The position numbers and the translations under genes were made by a program. Shown here piece by piece: positions 1-7,162 of a DNA stretch of 64,000 bases. The first letter of the stretch is position 1. Each line of letters begins with the position of its first letter. This stretch comes from Scatosoma sp045542595 (GTDB taxonomy: Bacteria; Bacillota; Clostridia; Christensenellales; Borkfalkiaceae). Below the pieces are notes generated by a model. The model was not told where the DNA came from. It saw nothing but the letters and a program-made list of their open reading frames with translations, and did no database searches. The stretch covers positions 1 to 64,000 of the forward strand of contig JAZQLI010000037.1 of the NCBI GenBank assembly GCA_045542595.1, written 5' to 3'.

Positions 1-136
1 TATTTTGCCAAATCTTATATTATTTATTATTATATATACTTTAATTTATGGGATTTCGATGTGGTTTTTAGGTATGAACAATTATGAGAGAAATTTAGTA
101 AAAAAACCTGTGCAAAAATTATTTATGAGGAAATAA
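1..136 (+). CDS. C-terminal end of a membrane protein, probably Wzx-type flippase or Wzy-type polymerase (cut by window start)
   Basis: Reading in the frame that begins at base 2 gives 44 open codons ending at TAA 134-136, directly in front of the ATG at 137. The visible tail is a hydrophobic helix (LPNLILFIIIYTLIYG and onward) followed by a short basic cytoplasmic end (KKPVQKLFMRK). That hydrophobic-then-basic ending is typical of multi-pass polysaccharide flippases or polymerases, and the downstream capsule genes agree with it. The sequence is AT-rich like the next two genes. The exact family cannot be decided from 44 residues. The reading frame itself is quite certain, the function is inferred. 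Confidence 0.55.
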   Translation, partial: ILPNLILFIIIYTLIYGISMWFLGMNNYERNLVKKPVQKLFMRK

Positions 137-1282
137 ATGATTGACATTAAGGATAAAAAACAATGTAGCGGCTGCTCAGCGTGTGCTAATATATGCAATC
201 AAAAATGTATTAAAATGATTGCGGACGATGAAGGATTTTTATATCCGAAAGTAGAATTGGTTAAATGCATAAATTGTAATTTGTGTGAAGATGTATGCCC
301 GATTCATAAAAAAAAGATTACTTTAGACAAAACAACGTTAGCATATGCGGCAAAAAACAAAATAGAAAGTATACATAAAGACAGTTCATCTGGTGGAATA
401 TTTACTTTACTTGCAGAATTTGTATTAAAACAAGGCGGTATTGTTTTTGGCGCGGCGTTTGATGAACATTTTAATGTTAAACATGTTGCGGTGGAAACGA
501 TTGGCGATTTATATAAACTTCGTGGCTCTAAATATACTCAAAGTATTGTGGGGCATACTTATGTAGAAGCGAGAAAAAATTTAAAGGAAGGCAGATTGGT
601 TTTATATACTGGTACGCCTTGTCAAATTGCAGGCTTAAAAGCTTATTTGAAAAAAGATTACCCTAATCTTTTCACGCAAGATTTAATTTGTCATGGTGTG
701 CCCTCTCCAGCTATTTGGAAAAAATATATAGAATATAGAGAAACTATATCCCAAGAAAAAGTACATCATATTAACTTTAGGAACAAAGACAACGGTTGGA
801 AAGAATATGAAATTGTTTTTTCGTTTGAAAAAAATCGCTATCAAGTAGCCTATAGCAAAGATATATATATGAAAGCATTTCTCAAAAATTTATGCTTGCG
901 ACCCAGTTGTTACGATTGTCGTTTTAAGGGATTAATACGTGATTCGGATATTACATTGGCGGATTTTTGGGGAATCGAAAATATTTTACCAGAAATGGAT
1001 GACAATAAGGGAACTTCTTTAGTTTTAATACATTCCGATAAGGGGAAACAATTATTTGAAAAGATAAAAGCCGATTGTTTGTTTCAAGAAGTGGATGTAA
1101 GTCGAGCAATAGCAGAAAATCCTTCAGCCATACAATCTTCTTATGAAAATAAAAATAGAAAAGCTTTTATGAAGGATATACAAAGAAAATCTTTGGAAAA
1201 GGTTGTGCATAAGTATACCAAAAAAAGTTTTATTTCAAAAGTAAAAAATAAAATTAGAAGGATATTAAAATGGGGAAATTAA
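137..1282 (+). CDS. FrhB/FdhB-like Fe-S protein of a polysaccharide cluster
   Basis: This 381-residue protein resembles the beta subunit of coenzyme F420 hydrogenase/dehydrogenase. The N-terminus carries two ferredoxin-type 4Fe-4S clusters: CSGCSACANIC near residue 11 and CINCNLCEDVCP near residue 45. The FrhB N and C domains follow, with HKDSSSGGIFT, GTPCQIAGL and CRFKGLIRDSDITLADFWG. In Firmicutes such proteins are often encoded in capsule or exopolysaccharide loci, where they are thought to modify a sugar, though the reaction is not established. It starts one base after the previous stop and overlaps the acyltransferase by 13 bases, so the three genes are translationally linked. Base composition is AT-rich compared with genes from 2339 onward. 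Confidence 0.8.
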   Translation: MIDIKDKKQCSGCSACANICNQKCIKMIADDEGFLYPKVELVKCINCNLCEDVCPIHKKKITLDKTTLAYAAKNKIESIHKDSSSGGIFTLLAEFVLKQGGIVFGAAFDEHFNVKHVAVETIGDLYKLRGSKYTQSIVGHTYVEARKNLKEGRLVLYTGTPCQIAGLKAYLKKDYPNLFTQDLICHGVPSPAIWKKYIEYRETISQEKVHHINFRNKDNGWKEYEIVFSFEKNRYQVAYSKDIYMKAFLKNLCLRPSCYDCRFKGLIRDSDITLADFWGIENILPEMDDNKGTSLVLIHSDKGKQLFEKIKADCLFQEVDVSRAIAENPSAIQSSYENKNRKAFMKDIQRKSLEKVVHKYTKKSFISKVKNKIRRILKWGN

Positions 1283-2319
1283 TGGGTGAACAGAATGGCG
1301 ATAGGGCTAATTCGATTGATATCTTTCGATTGGTTTGTGCACTTTTGGTTGTAGTTATTCATACGGCCCCTTTTTATGAGGTGAATGCTTCTTTTGGGTT
1401 TATTGTCAATCAAGTTTTTCCTCGAATTGCAGTACCGTTTTTCTTTACGGTTGCGGGCTTTTATTACGTGCAGGCTTTGTTGGAAGGGAAAAGAATATTT
1501 GTTAAATATATTACAAAAACATTACGTACATATCTGTTTTGGAGTTTGTTTTACTTTTCCATAAGGTTTTTTGAACTAATATTACGACAGGAAGTAGGGG
1601 TAGAAGTTCTTTTATCCTTTATTAAATCCTGTTGTCTGAATTTTTGTCTATATGGCAGTTATTATCATTTTTGGTTTTTTCCAGCTTTATTATTTTCAGT
1701 TGTCATTGTAACATTATTTTTTAAAATAAAGGGTTTAAACTTTATATTTGTTTTGAGTATAGTTTTTTATATAATTGGTAGTTTAGGTTGTTCATATTAT
1801 CAATTGGCAATTGAAATACCCGTTTTGTCTTTTTTAGTGCAAAGTAAATGGTTTGAACTCATACGGCGTATTTTATTGATGGGATTGCCGTTTTTCTGCT
1901 TGGGGGGCATATTAAACATCAAGAAGAAGTGGTGGGATAAGATAAAAATAAAGATGCAATGGATCGTAATGCTTGGCATCACTATATTGTTTTTCTTGGA
2001 AATTGCAATTGTTGTATCGACAAATATATATGAAAATATCGTTTTAACCTTTTTCTTGTATCCTTTAGTGGGGTGGGTGTTTATTATTCTTTACAATAAT
2101 CCACTTCGACAAGCTCAAAAAATAGGTGCAGTATCAAGGTCATATGCTAACTTTATTTATTATATACATCCAGCTATTATATTGGGAGTAGAGAGACTTT
2201 CTTTTATGATTTTTAAGTTGGAATGCCCAAGAACCTTCTTGTTTTTAATCGTGCTGGGAATTTCAATTGCTTTGAGGCTACTTGTTGACATAAGAAAAAT
2301 AAGGAATAACAATAATTAA
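1270..2319 (+). CDS. Membrane acyltransferase, acyltransferase-3 family
   Basis: The 349-residue protein has about ten hydrophobic helices. It opens with the family signature: SIDIFRLVCALLVVVIHTAP near residue 15, including the conserved His, then a PRIAVPFFFTVAGFYY segment. Acyltransferase-3 proteins transfer acetyl or other acyl groups to surface sugars. ATG 1270 is preferred because AGAAGGA lies 7 bases upstream. A second in-frame ATG at 1282 overlaps the previous stop as TAATG and could also be used. The gene belongs to the AT-rich start of the window and probably decorates the same polysaccharide. The acyl donor and the target sugar cannot be told from sequence. Confidence 0.8.
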   Translation: MGKLMGEQNGDRANSIDIFRLVCALLVVVIHTAPFYEVNASFGFIVNQVFPRIAVPFFFTVAGFYYVQALLEGKRIFVKYITKTLRTYLFWSLFYFSIRFFELILRQEVGVEVLLSFIKSCCLNFCLYGSYYHFWFFPALLFSVVIVTLFFKIKGLNFIFVLSIVFYIIGSLGCSYYQLAIEIPVLSFLVQSKWFELIRRILLMGLPFFCLGGILNIKKKWWDKIKIKMQWIVMLGITILFFLEIAIVVSTNIYENIVLTFFLYPLVGWVFIILYNNPLRQAQKIGAVSRSYANFIYYIHPAIILGVERLSFMIFKLECPRTFLFLIVLGISIALRLLVDIRKIRNNNN

Positions 2320-2338
2320 TATTTTTATTGGAGTCATT

Positions 2339-3385
2339 ATGGGACAATTTACAAATAAAACATTATTAATAACAGGTGGGACGGGTTCGTTTGGTAATGC
2401 GGTATTAAACCGCTTCTTGCAAACAGATATCGGGGAAATACGTATTTTTTCCCGCGACGAGAAAAAACAGGACGATATGCGGCACGAATTTCAGGCAAAA
2501 ATGCCCGAAGCGGCTGAAAAAATTACCTTCTATATCGGCGACGTACGCGATATCAACAGCGTCAGAAACGCAATGCACGGCGTAGATTACATATTCCACG
2601 CGGCGGCGTTAAAACAAGTACCTTCTTGCGAATTTTTCCCCATAGAAGCGGTGAAAACAAACGTACTCGGTACGGAAAACGTACTCAATGCCGCGATAGA
2701 AGCGGGAGTAAAAAATATCGTATGTCTTTCGACGGATAAGGCGGCGTACCCCGTTAACGCAATGGGGACAAGCAAGGCTATGATGGAAAAAGTAATTGTA
2801 GCGAAATCGAGAACGGTCAGTCCTGAAAAAACGAAGATATGTTGCACAAGATACGGCAACGTAATGTGTAGCCGCGGTAGCGTTATTCCGCTTTGGATAG
2901 AACAAATTAGAAAAAGGCAACCGATAACGATAACCGACCCGAAGATGACTCGGTTTATTATGTCGTTAGATGAAGCGGTAGACTTGGTATTATTTGCTTT
3001 TGAACACGGAGTAAGCGGCGATATTTTGGTGCAAAAAGCGCCTGCGTGTACGATACAAACGCAAGCGGAAGCAGTGTGCGAATTATTTGGTAGGGACAAG
3101 AACAACATTAAAGTAATCGGGATAAGACACGGTGAAAAAATGTACGAAACGCTACTCACGAATGAAGAATGTGCAAACGCCATTGACCTTGGAAACTTCT
3201 ACCGTGTACCGAGTGATAAGCGTGGACTTAACTACGATAAGTATTTCAAAGACGGCGACGTGGAAAGAAATACGTTGACGGAATTCAATTCCAACAACAC
3301 AGCGCTGTTAAACGTGGAAGAAACGAAAGCGAAAATTGCTTCGCTTGCCTATATTCAAGAAGAATTGAAAAAAATAAAGGAATAA
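2339..3385 (+). CDS. capE: UDP-GlcNAc 4,6-dehydratase/5-epimerase, CapE/FnlA type
   Basis: This 348-residue extended SDR enzyme should convert UDP-GlcNAc to a UDP-4-keto-6-deoxy-L-arabino sugar, the first step to UDP-N-acetyl-L-fucosamine. The NAD-binding glycine motif TGGTGSFGNAV lies near residue 12. SRDEKKQDDMRHEF and FHAAALKQVP follow and are typical of the CapD/CapE/FlaA1 family. The usual YxxxK is MGTSK (near residue 140), with Met at the Tyr position, which fits the CapE/WbjB/FnlA branch. It is the first gene of a tight capE-capF-x-capG run (4 bases to capF). From here on the DNA has more GC than upstream, so this may be the junction between an older core and a swapped segment. Confidence 0.88.
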   Translation: MGQFTNKTLLITGGTGSFGNAVLNRFLQTDIGEIRIFSRDEKKQDDMRHEFQAKMPEAAEKITFYIGDVRDINSVRNAMHGVDYIFHAAALKQVPSCEFFPIEAVKTNVLGTENVLNAAIEAGVKNIVCLSTDKAAYPVNAMGTSKAMMEKVIVAKSRTVSPEKTKICCTRYGNVMCSRGSVIPLWIEQIRKRQPITITDPKMTRFIMSLDEAVDLVLFAFEHGVSGDILVQKAPACTIQTQAEAVCELFGRDKNNIKVIGIRHGEKMYETLLTNEECANAIDLGNFYRVPSDKRGLNYDKYFKDGDVERNTLTEFNSNNTALLNVEETKAKIASLAYIQEELKKIKE

Positions 3386-3389
3386 AACT

Positions 3390-4592
3390 ATGAAAGTTTT
3401 AGTAACGGGAGCAAAGGGGTTTGTGGGAAAAAACCTTTGTGCCGCTTTGAAAAACTTAAAAGGCGGCAAGGATAAAACGCGCCCTGCACTTACTATTGAC
3501 GAAGTGTTTGCATACGATATCGACAATACGCTTGACGAATTAGATGCATATTGCAAGGAGGCGGATTTTGTATTCAATCTTGCAGGAGTAAACCGTCCGC
3601 AAACGCAGGAAGAATTTATGCAAGGCAATTTTGGGTTTGCTTCTACGCTTTTGGAAACGCTCCAAAAATACGAAAACAAAGCGCCCGTTATGCTGTCTTC
3701 TTCCATTCAAGCTACGCTTATTGGGCGGTATGCAGGCGGAGAATACGGTAAAAGTAAAAAAGCCGGAGAAGATTTGTTTTTCGATTACGCTGAAAAATGT
3801 GGCACCCAGGTATGCGTTTACCGTTTTCCGAATTTATTTGGAAAATGGTGCAGACCGAATTATAACAGTGCGGTTGCGACCTTTTGCAATAATATCGCAA
3901 ACGATTTACCGATAACCGTAAACGACGCAAGCGTGGAATTAGAGCTTTTGTATATTGACGATTTAGTAGACGAAATGCTGAACGCGTTGGAAGGGAAACC
4001 GCACCGTTGCGACTACGACGGACTTACGCCGATAGAAAAATCGGACGGGAAATACTGTTTCGCGCCCGTTACCCATAAGGTAACGCTTGGAGAAACAGTT
4101 GATTTATTGCATACGTTTAGGGCACAAAGCGAAACACTTGTTATTCCCGAAATTCCTAACGGCAGTTTTGCGAAAAAATTGTATTCAACCTATCTTTCCT
4201 ACTTACCCAAAGAAAAAGCGGCGTTTGATTTGAAGATGAACGTGGACGCGCGCGGAAGCTTTACCGAGCTTTTAAAGACGGAAAAATGCGGACAAGTGTC
4301 TATTAATATTTCCAAACCTGGCATTACCAAAGGGCAGCATTGGCACAATACGAAATGGGAATTTTTTATTGTCGTTGCAGGTAAGGGACTTATTCAACAA
4401 CGCAAAATCGGGACGGACGAAGTGTTAAACTTTGAAGTGAGCGGTGAAAAAATACAAGCGGTGCATATGCTCCCCGGGTATACGCATAACATTATCAATT
4501 TATCGGACACAGAAAATTTGGTAACGGTAATGTGGGCGAACGAGCAATTTAACCCCAGCAAACCCGATACGTTTTTTGAAGTGGTGGAGTGA
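3390..4592 (+). CDS. capF: Bifunctional reductase/epimerase with cupin domain, CapF/FnlB type
   Basis: The 400-residue protein has an N-terminal SDR domain and a C-terminal cupin. The SDR part shows TGAKGFVGKNL near residue 7, FNLAGVNRPQ near residue 60, and YGKSK as the YxxxK motif near residue 120. The cupin part shows KGQHWHNTKWEFFIVVAGKG near residue 315, with the His pair expected for metal binding. In the S. aureus pathway CapF epimerizes and reduces the CapE product to the L-talo intermediate before CapG acts. Length and domain order match the family. It lies 4 bases after capE and 12 bases before the next gene, so it is in the same operon. Confidence 0.88.
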   Translation: MKVLVTGAKGFVGKNLCAALKNLKGGKDKTRPALTIDEVFAYDIDNTLDELDAYCKEADFVFNLAGVNRPQTQEEFMQGNFGFASTLLETLQKYENKAPVMLSSSIQATLIGRYAGGEYGKSKKAGEDLFFDYAEKCGTQVCVYRFPNLFGKWCRPNYNSAVATFCNNIANDLPITVNDASVELELLYIDDLVDEMLNALEGKPHRCDYDGLTPIEKSDGKYCFAPVTHKVTLGETVDLLHTFRAQSETLVIPEIPNGSFAKKLYSTYLSYLPKEKAAFDLKMNVDARGSFTELLKTEKCGQVSINISKPGITKGQHWHNTKWEFFIVVAGKGLIQQRKIGTDEVLNFEVSGEKIQAVHMLPGYTHNIINLSDTENLVTVMWANEQFNPSKPDTFFEVVE

Positions 4593-4604
4593 ACGGAATA
4601 TACC

Positions 4605-5843
4605 ATGTACGAGTTGAATTTAACAAAAGAACAAAAAATTATATTAAATCTTGCGGCGATGGGGCTTTCGGATAATCCGCAAGAGTTATTGCTTGCAAAA
4701 GAACAATTAGACGCTGCGAACTGGCAAGCGGTATTACAAGAATCGTTAGCGCAAACGCTGCCTATGACGGCGTTTCAATCGGCGAAAGCGTATGAAAGCG
4801 AGATGCCCAAGGACGTGTTTGCGCGTTGGAAAAATATATTTTTTCAAGCCTATCAAACCAACGTACGCGTACAGCAAGCGCAGGCGGATATGGCAGAAAT
4901 TATGCACGAAAACGGGTTTTCGTATATCGTGATTAAAGGCGAGTCTTCCGCGGCGTATTATTCTCAGCCTGAACTTCGCGCGCTTGGCGACGTGGATTTC
5001 TTAATTGATACGTCGCGCCAAGAAGAAATTGAAAATGCGCTGATGGCGGCAGGTTATGAAAGGGATTCGATGGCGCATATCAGCCACCGTATCTTCCGCA
5101 AACCGGGCGCGCATTTGGAAATGCATTACCAAGTCCCTGGGATTCCCGTTGGAGAAAAAGGGGAAAAGGTGCGCACGTTTTTAAAATCTGCGGCGACAAG
5201 CGGCGTAAAAAAGCAGGGCGGCTTATCGGAATTTTTTGCTCCTACAGACGCACATCACGGTTTGATTATTTTATTGCATATGCAGCATCATAATTTAAAC
5301 GACGGCCTAGGGCTTCGACATTTATGCGATTGGGCTGCGTTTGTAAAAGCAACGCAAGACGAAGCGTTTTGGACGGAAGAACTGTTGCCCTTGATGCGCG
5401 ATATCGGTATATTAAAATACGCGGCGGTGGTAACGAAAATGTGCTATCTATATTTGCACGTACCTTGTCCTAACTGGGCAAAGGACGCGGACGAATCGCT
5501 TTGCGAAGGCTTGCTTGCCGATATATTTTTGGGCGGTAATTTTGGGCGTAAAAATAACGAACGGGCGAGAAGCGGTATGCTGTTGGCTAAAAAAGGAGAA
5601 AAAAAACGCGGCGCGATTGCAACGCTTGCTATATCCTTGCATAAGGCGGTTTTATTACGCTATCCTATCGTAAAAAAGGTATGGATTTTATATCCGTTCA
5701 TCTACGTTTGGAAGGTTATCAAAAATCTATTTCAAATGCTGATAGGCAAAAAAGTATCGATAGGGAAAATGCTTCCCGAAGCCAAAAAACGGCAAGAACT
5801 GTATGATAAATTAGAAGTCTTTCAAGAAACGGAGGAAGAATAA
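4605..5843 (+). CDS. Nucleotidyltransferase-fold protein (PF14907-like) inside the FucNAc operon
   Basis: The 412-residue protein has the pattern of the uncharacterised nucleotidyltransferase family PF14907: YIVIKGESSAAYYSQPELRA and then LGDVDFLID near residues 105-130, where the DxD pair would bind metal. Later conserved-looking parts are a long H-rich segment (HHGLIILLHMQHHN near residue 220) and a basic tail with a hydrophobic stretch near residue 350. Members are found in many polysaccharide clusters, but the substrate is unknown. It is inserted between capF and capG and overlaps capG by one base (TAATG), so it is made together with the UDP-FucNAc enzymes. The family call is moderately sure. 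No function is claimed. Confidence 0.65.
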   Translation: MYELNLTKEQKIILNLAAMGLSDNPQELLLAKEQLDAANWQAVLQESLAQTLPMTAFQSAKAYESEMPKDVFARWKNIFFQAYQTNVRVQQAQADMAEIMHENGFSYIVIKGESSAAYYSQPELRALGDVDFLIDTSRQEEIENALMAAGYERDSMAHISHRIFRKPGAHLEMHYQVPGIPVGEKGEKVRTFLKSAATSGVKKQGGLSEFFAPTDAHHGLIILLHMQHHNLNDGLGLRHLCDWAAFVKATQDEAFWTEELLPLMRDIGILKYAAVVTKMCYLYLHVPCPNWAKDADESLCEGLLADIFLGGNFGRKNNERARSGMLLAKKGEKKRGAIATLAISLHKAVLLRYPIVKKVWILYPFIYVWKVIKNLFQMLIGKKVSIGKMLPEAKKRQELYDKLEVFQETEEE

Positions 5844-7027
5844 TGCAAATGCAATTAGATTATGCAAACGTACAATTTAAAAACAACGGCAAGTTAAAAT
5901 TACTCATTATCGTAGGTACGCGCCCTGAAATCATTCGTCTTTCGGCGGTGATTGATAAATGCCGTACATATTTCGATTGCATTTTGGCTCATACGGGCCA
6001 AAATTACGATTATAACTTGAACGGCGTATTTTTCAAGGACTTGAAATTAGACGCTCCCGAAGTATATATGGACGCGGTCGGCGACGACTTGGGCGCGACG
6101 GTAGGGAATATTATCAACTGTTCGTATAAACTTATGATGGCGTGCAAGCCCGATGCGTTGCTGATTTTGGGAGACACGAACAGTTGTCTTTCCGCTATTT
6201 CGGCAAAGCGTTTGCATATTCCTATTTTCCATATGGAAGCAGGCAATAGATGCAAGGACGAATGCTTGCCCGAAGAAACCAACCGCCGTATTGTAGATAT
6301 TATTTCGGACGTAAATTTGGCGTATTCTGAGCACGCAAGAAGATACCTTGCCGATTGCGGTTTGCCCAAAGAACGCACGTACGTAACGGGCTCGCCTATG
6401 GCGGAAGTGCTTAAAAATAATCTTGCAGACATTGAAAAGAGCGACGTGCTTACGCGTTTGGGGTTAGAGCCGAAAAAATACATATTGCTTTCGGCGCATA
6501 GAGAAGAGAATATCGACACGGAAAAGAATTTCCTTTCCCTTTTTACCGCTATCAACAAGCTGGCGGAAAAATACGATATGCCTATTTTATATAGCTGTCA
6601 TCCTAGAAGTAAAAAACGCTTAGAAAGCACTGGTTTTCAACTGGATAAACGGGTGGTTATGCACCAGCCTTTAGGCTTCCACGATTATAATCATTTACAA
6701 ATGAACGCATACACGGTAGTATCGGACAGCGGAACGTTGCCTGAAGAAAGCAGCTTTTTTACGAGTATCGGAAAACCGTTCCCTGCCGTATGTATCCGTA
6801 CGAGTACCGAACGCCCCGAAGCGTTGGATAAGGCTTGTTTCGTGCTTGCAGGCATTGACGAGAAATCGCTTTTACAAGCGGTGGAAACGGCGGTGGATTT
6901 AACACGGGACGGTTTCCACGGTATACCCGTGCCCGATTACGTAGAAGAAAACGTATCGACGAAAGTGGTAAAAATTATTCAATCGTACACGCGTATCGTG
7001 GATAAAATGGTTTGGAGAAAATTCTAA
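5843..7027 (+). CDS. capG: UDP-sugar 2-epimerase, CapG/FnlC type
   Basis: This 394-residue enzyme of the non-hydrolysing UDP-GlcNAc 2-epimerase family should turn the CapF product into UDP-N-acetyl-L-fucosamine. Visible family motifs are IIVGTRPEIIRLS near residue 21, AHTGQNYDYN near residue 49, HMEAGNRCKDECLPEE near residue 133, LLSAHREENI near residue 215, and VVSDSGTLPEESSF near residue 292. The start overlaps the previous stop by one base. A strong hairpin plus T-run follows the stop, so the polysaccharide transcript ends here. The CapE, CapF and CapG set side by side makes the pathway assignment firm. Discrimination from WecB/MnaA rests on that context. Confidence 0.85.
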   Translation: MQMQLDYANVQFKNNGKLKLLIIVGTRPEIIRLSAVIDKCRTYFDCILAHTGQNYDYNLNGVFFKDLKLDAPEVYMDAVGDDLGATVGNIINCSYKLMMACKPDALLILGDTNSCLSAISAKRLHIPIFHMEAGNRCKDECLPEETNRRIVDIISDVNLAYSEHARRYLADCGLPKERTYVTGSPMAEVLKNNLADIEKSDVLTRLGLEPKKYILLSAHREENIDTEKNFLSLFTAINKLAEKYDMPILYSCHPRSKKRLESTGFQLDKRVVMHQPLGFHDYNHLQMNAYTVVSDSGTLPEESSFFTSIGKPFPAVCIRTSTERPEALDKACFVLAGIDEKSLLQAVETAVDLTRDGFHGIPVPDYVEENVSTKVVKIIQSYTRIVDKMVWRKF

Positions 7028-7034
7028 CGAAAAG

Positions 7035-7058
7035 CACCGCTACGGCGGTGTTTTTTAT
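7035..7058 (+). terminator. Intrinsic terminator of the polysaccharide operon
   Basis: CACCGC (7035-7040), a 4-base loop and GCGGTG (7045-7050) form a perfect 6-bp stem followed directly by TTTTTT. It sits 7 bases after the capG stop. Confidence 0.85.
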
Positions 7059-7073
7059 ATAAAAAACTGCAAT

Positions 7074-7104
7074 AATAATCCATAAAAGCGTCAAAATAAT
7101 CCAT
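7074..7104 (+). promoter_or_regulatory. Candidate AraC-type operator: two direct AATAATCCAT repeats 21 bp apart
   Basis: AATAATCCAT occurs at 7074-7083 and again at 7095-7104. The 21-bp offset is two helical turns, the arrangement used by AraC-family activators. The second copy ends on the first base of the -35 box. Near copies of the upstream half-site occur exactly 30 bp before the -35 of two other promoters (see 10094 and 15322). Binding by the AraC proteins at 13290 and 14266 is inferred. Confidence 0.6.
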
Positions 7105-7132
7105 TTACAAAAGTATGTTGTCGTGGTATAAT
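7104..7132 (+). promoter_or_regulatory. Promoter of the GH2 beta-galactosidase gene
   Basis: TTTACA at 7104-7109 and TATAAT at 7127-7132 are separated by 17 bp. The predicted start of transcription is near 7139, which leaves a short leader with GGGAGAAAG before the ATG at 7163. Confidence 0.8.
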
Positions 7133-7162
7133 GTAGGCAATAAATCCTTGGGAGAAAGCGGT

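Noticed and set aside
7115..7162. Upstream in-frame start of the GH2 beta-galactosidase
   Set aside because: It lies between the -35 and -10 boxes and would not be on the mRNA.
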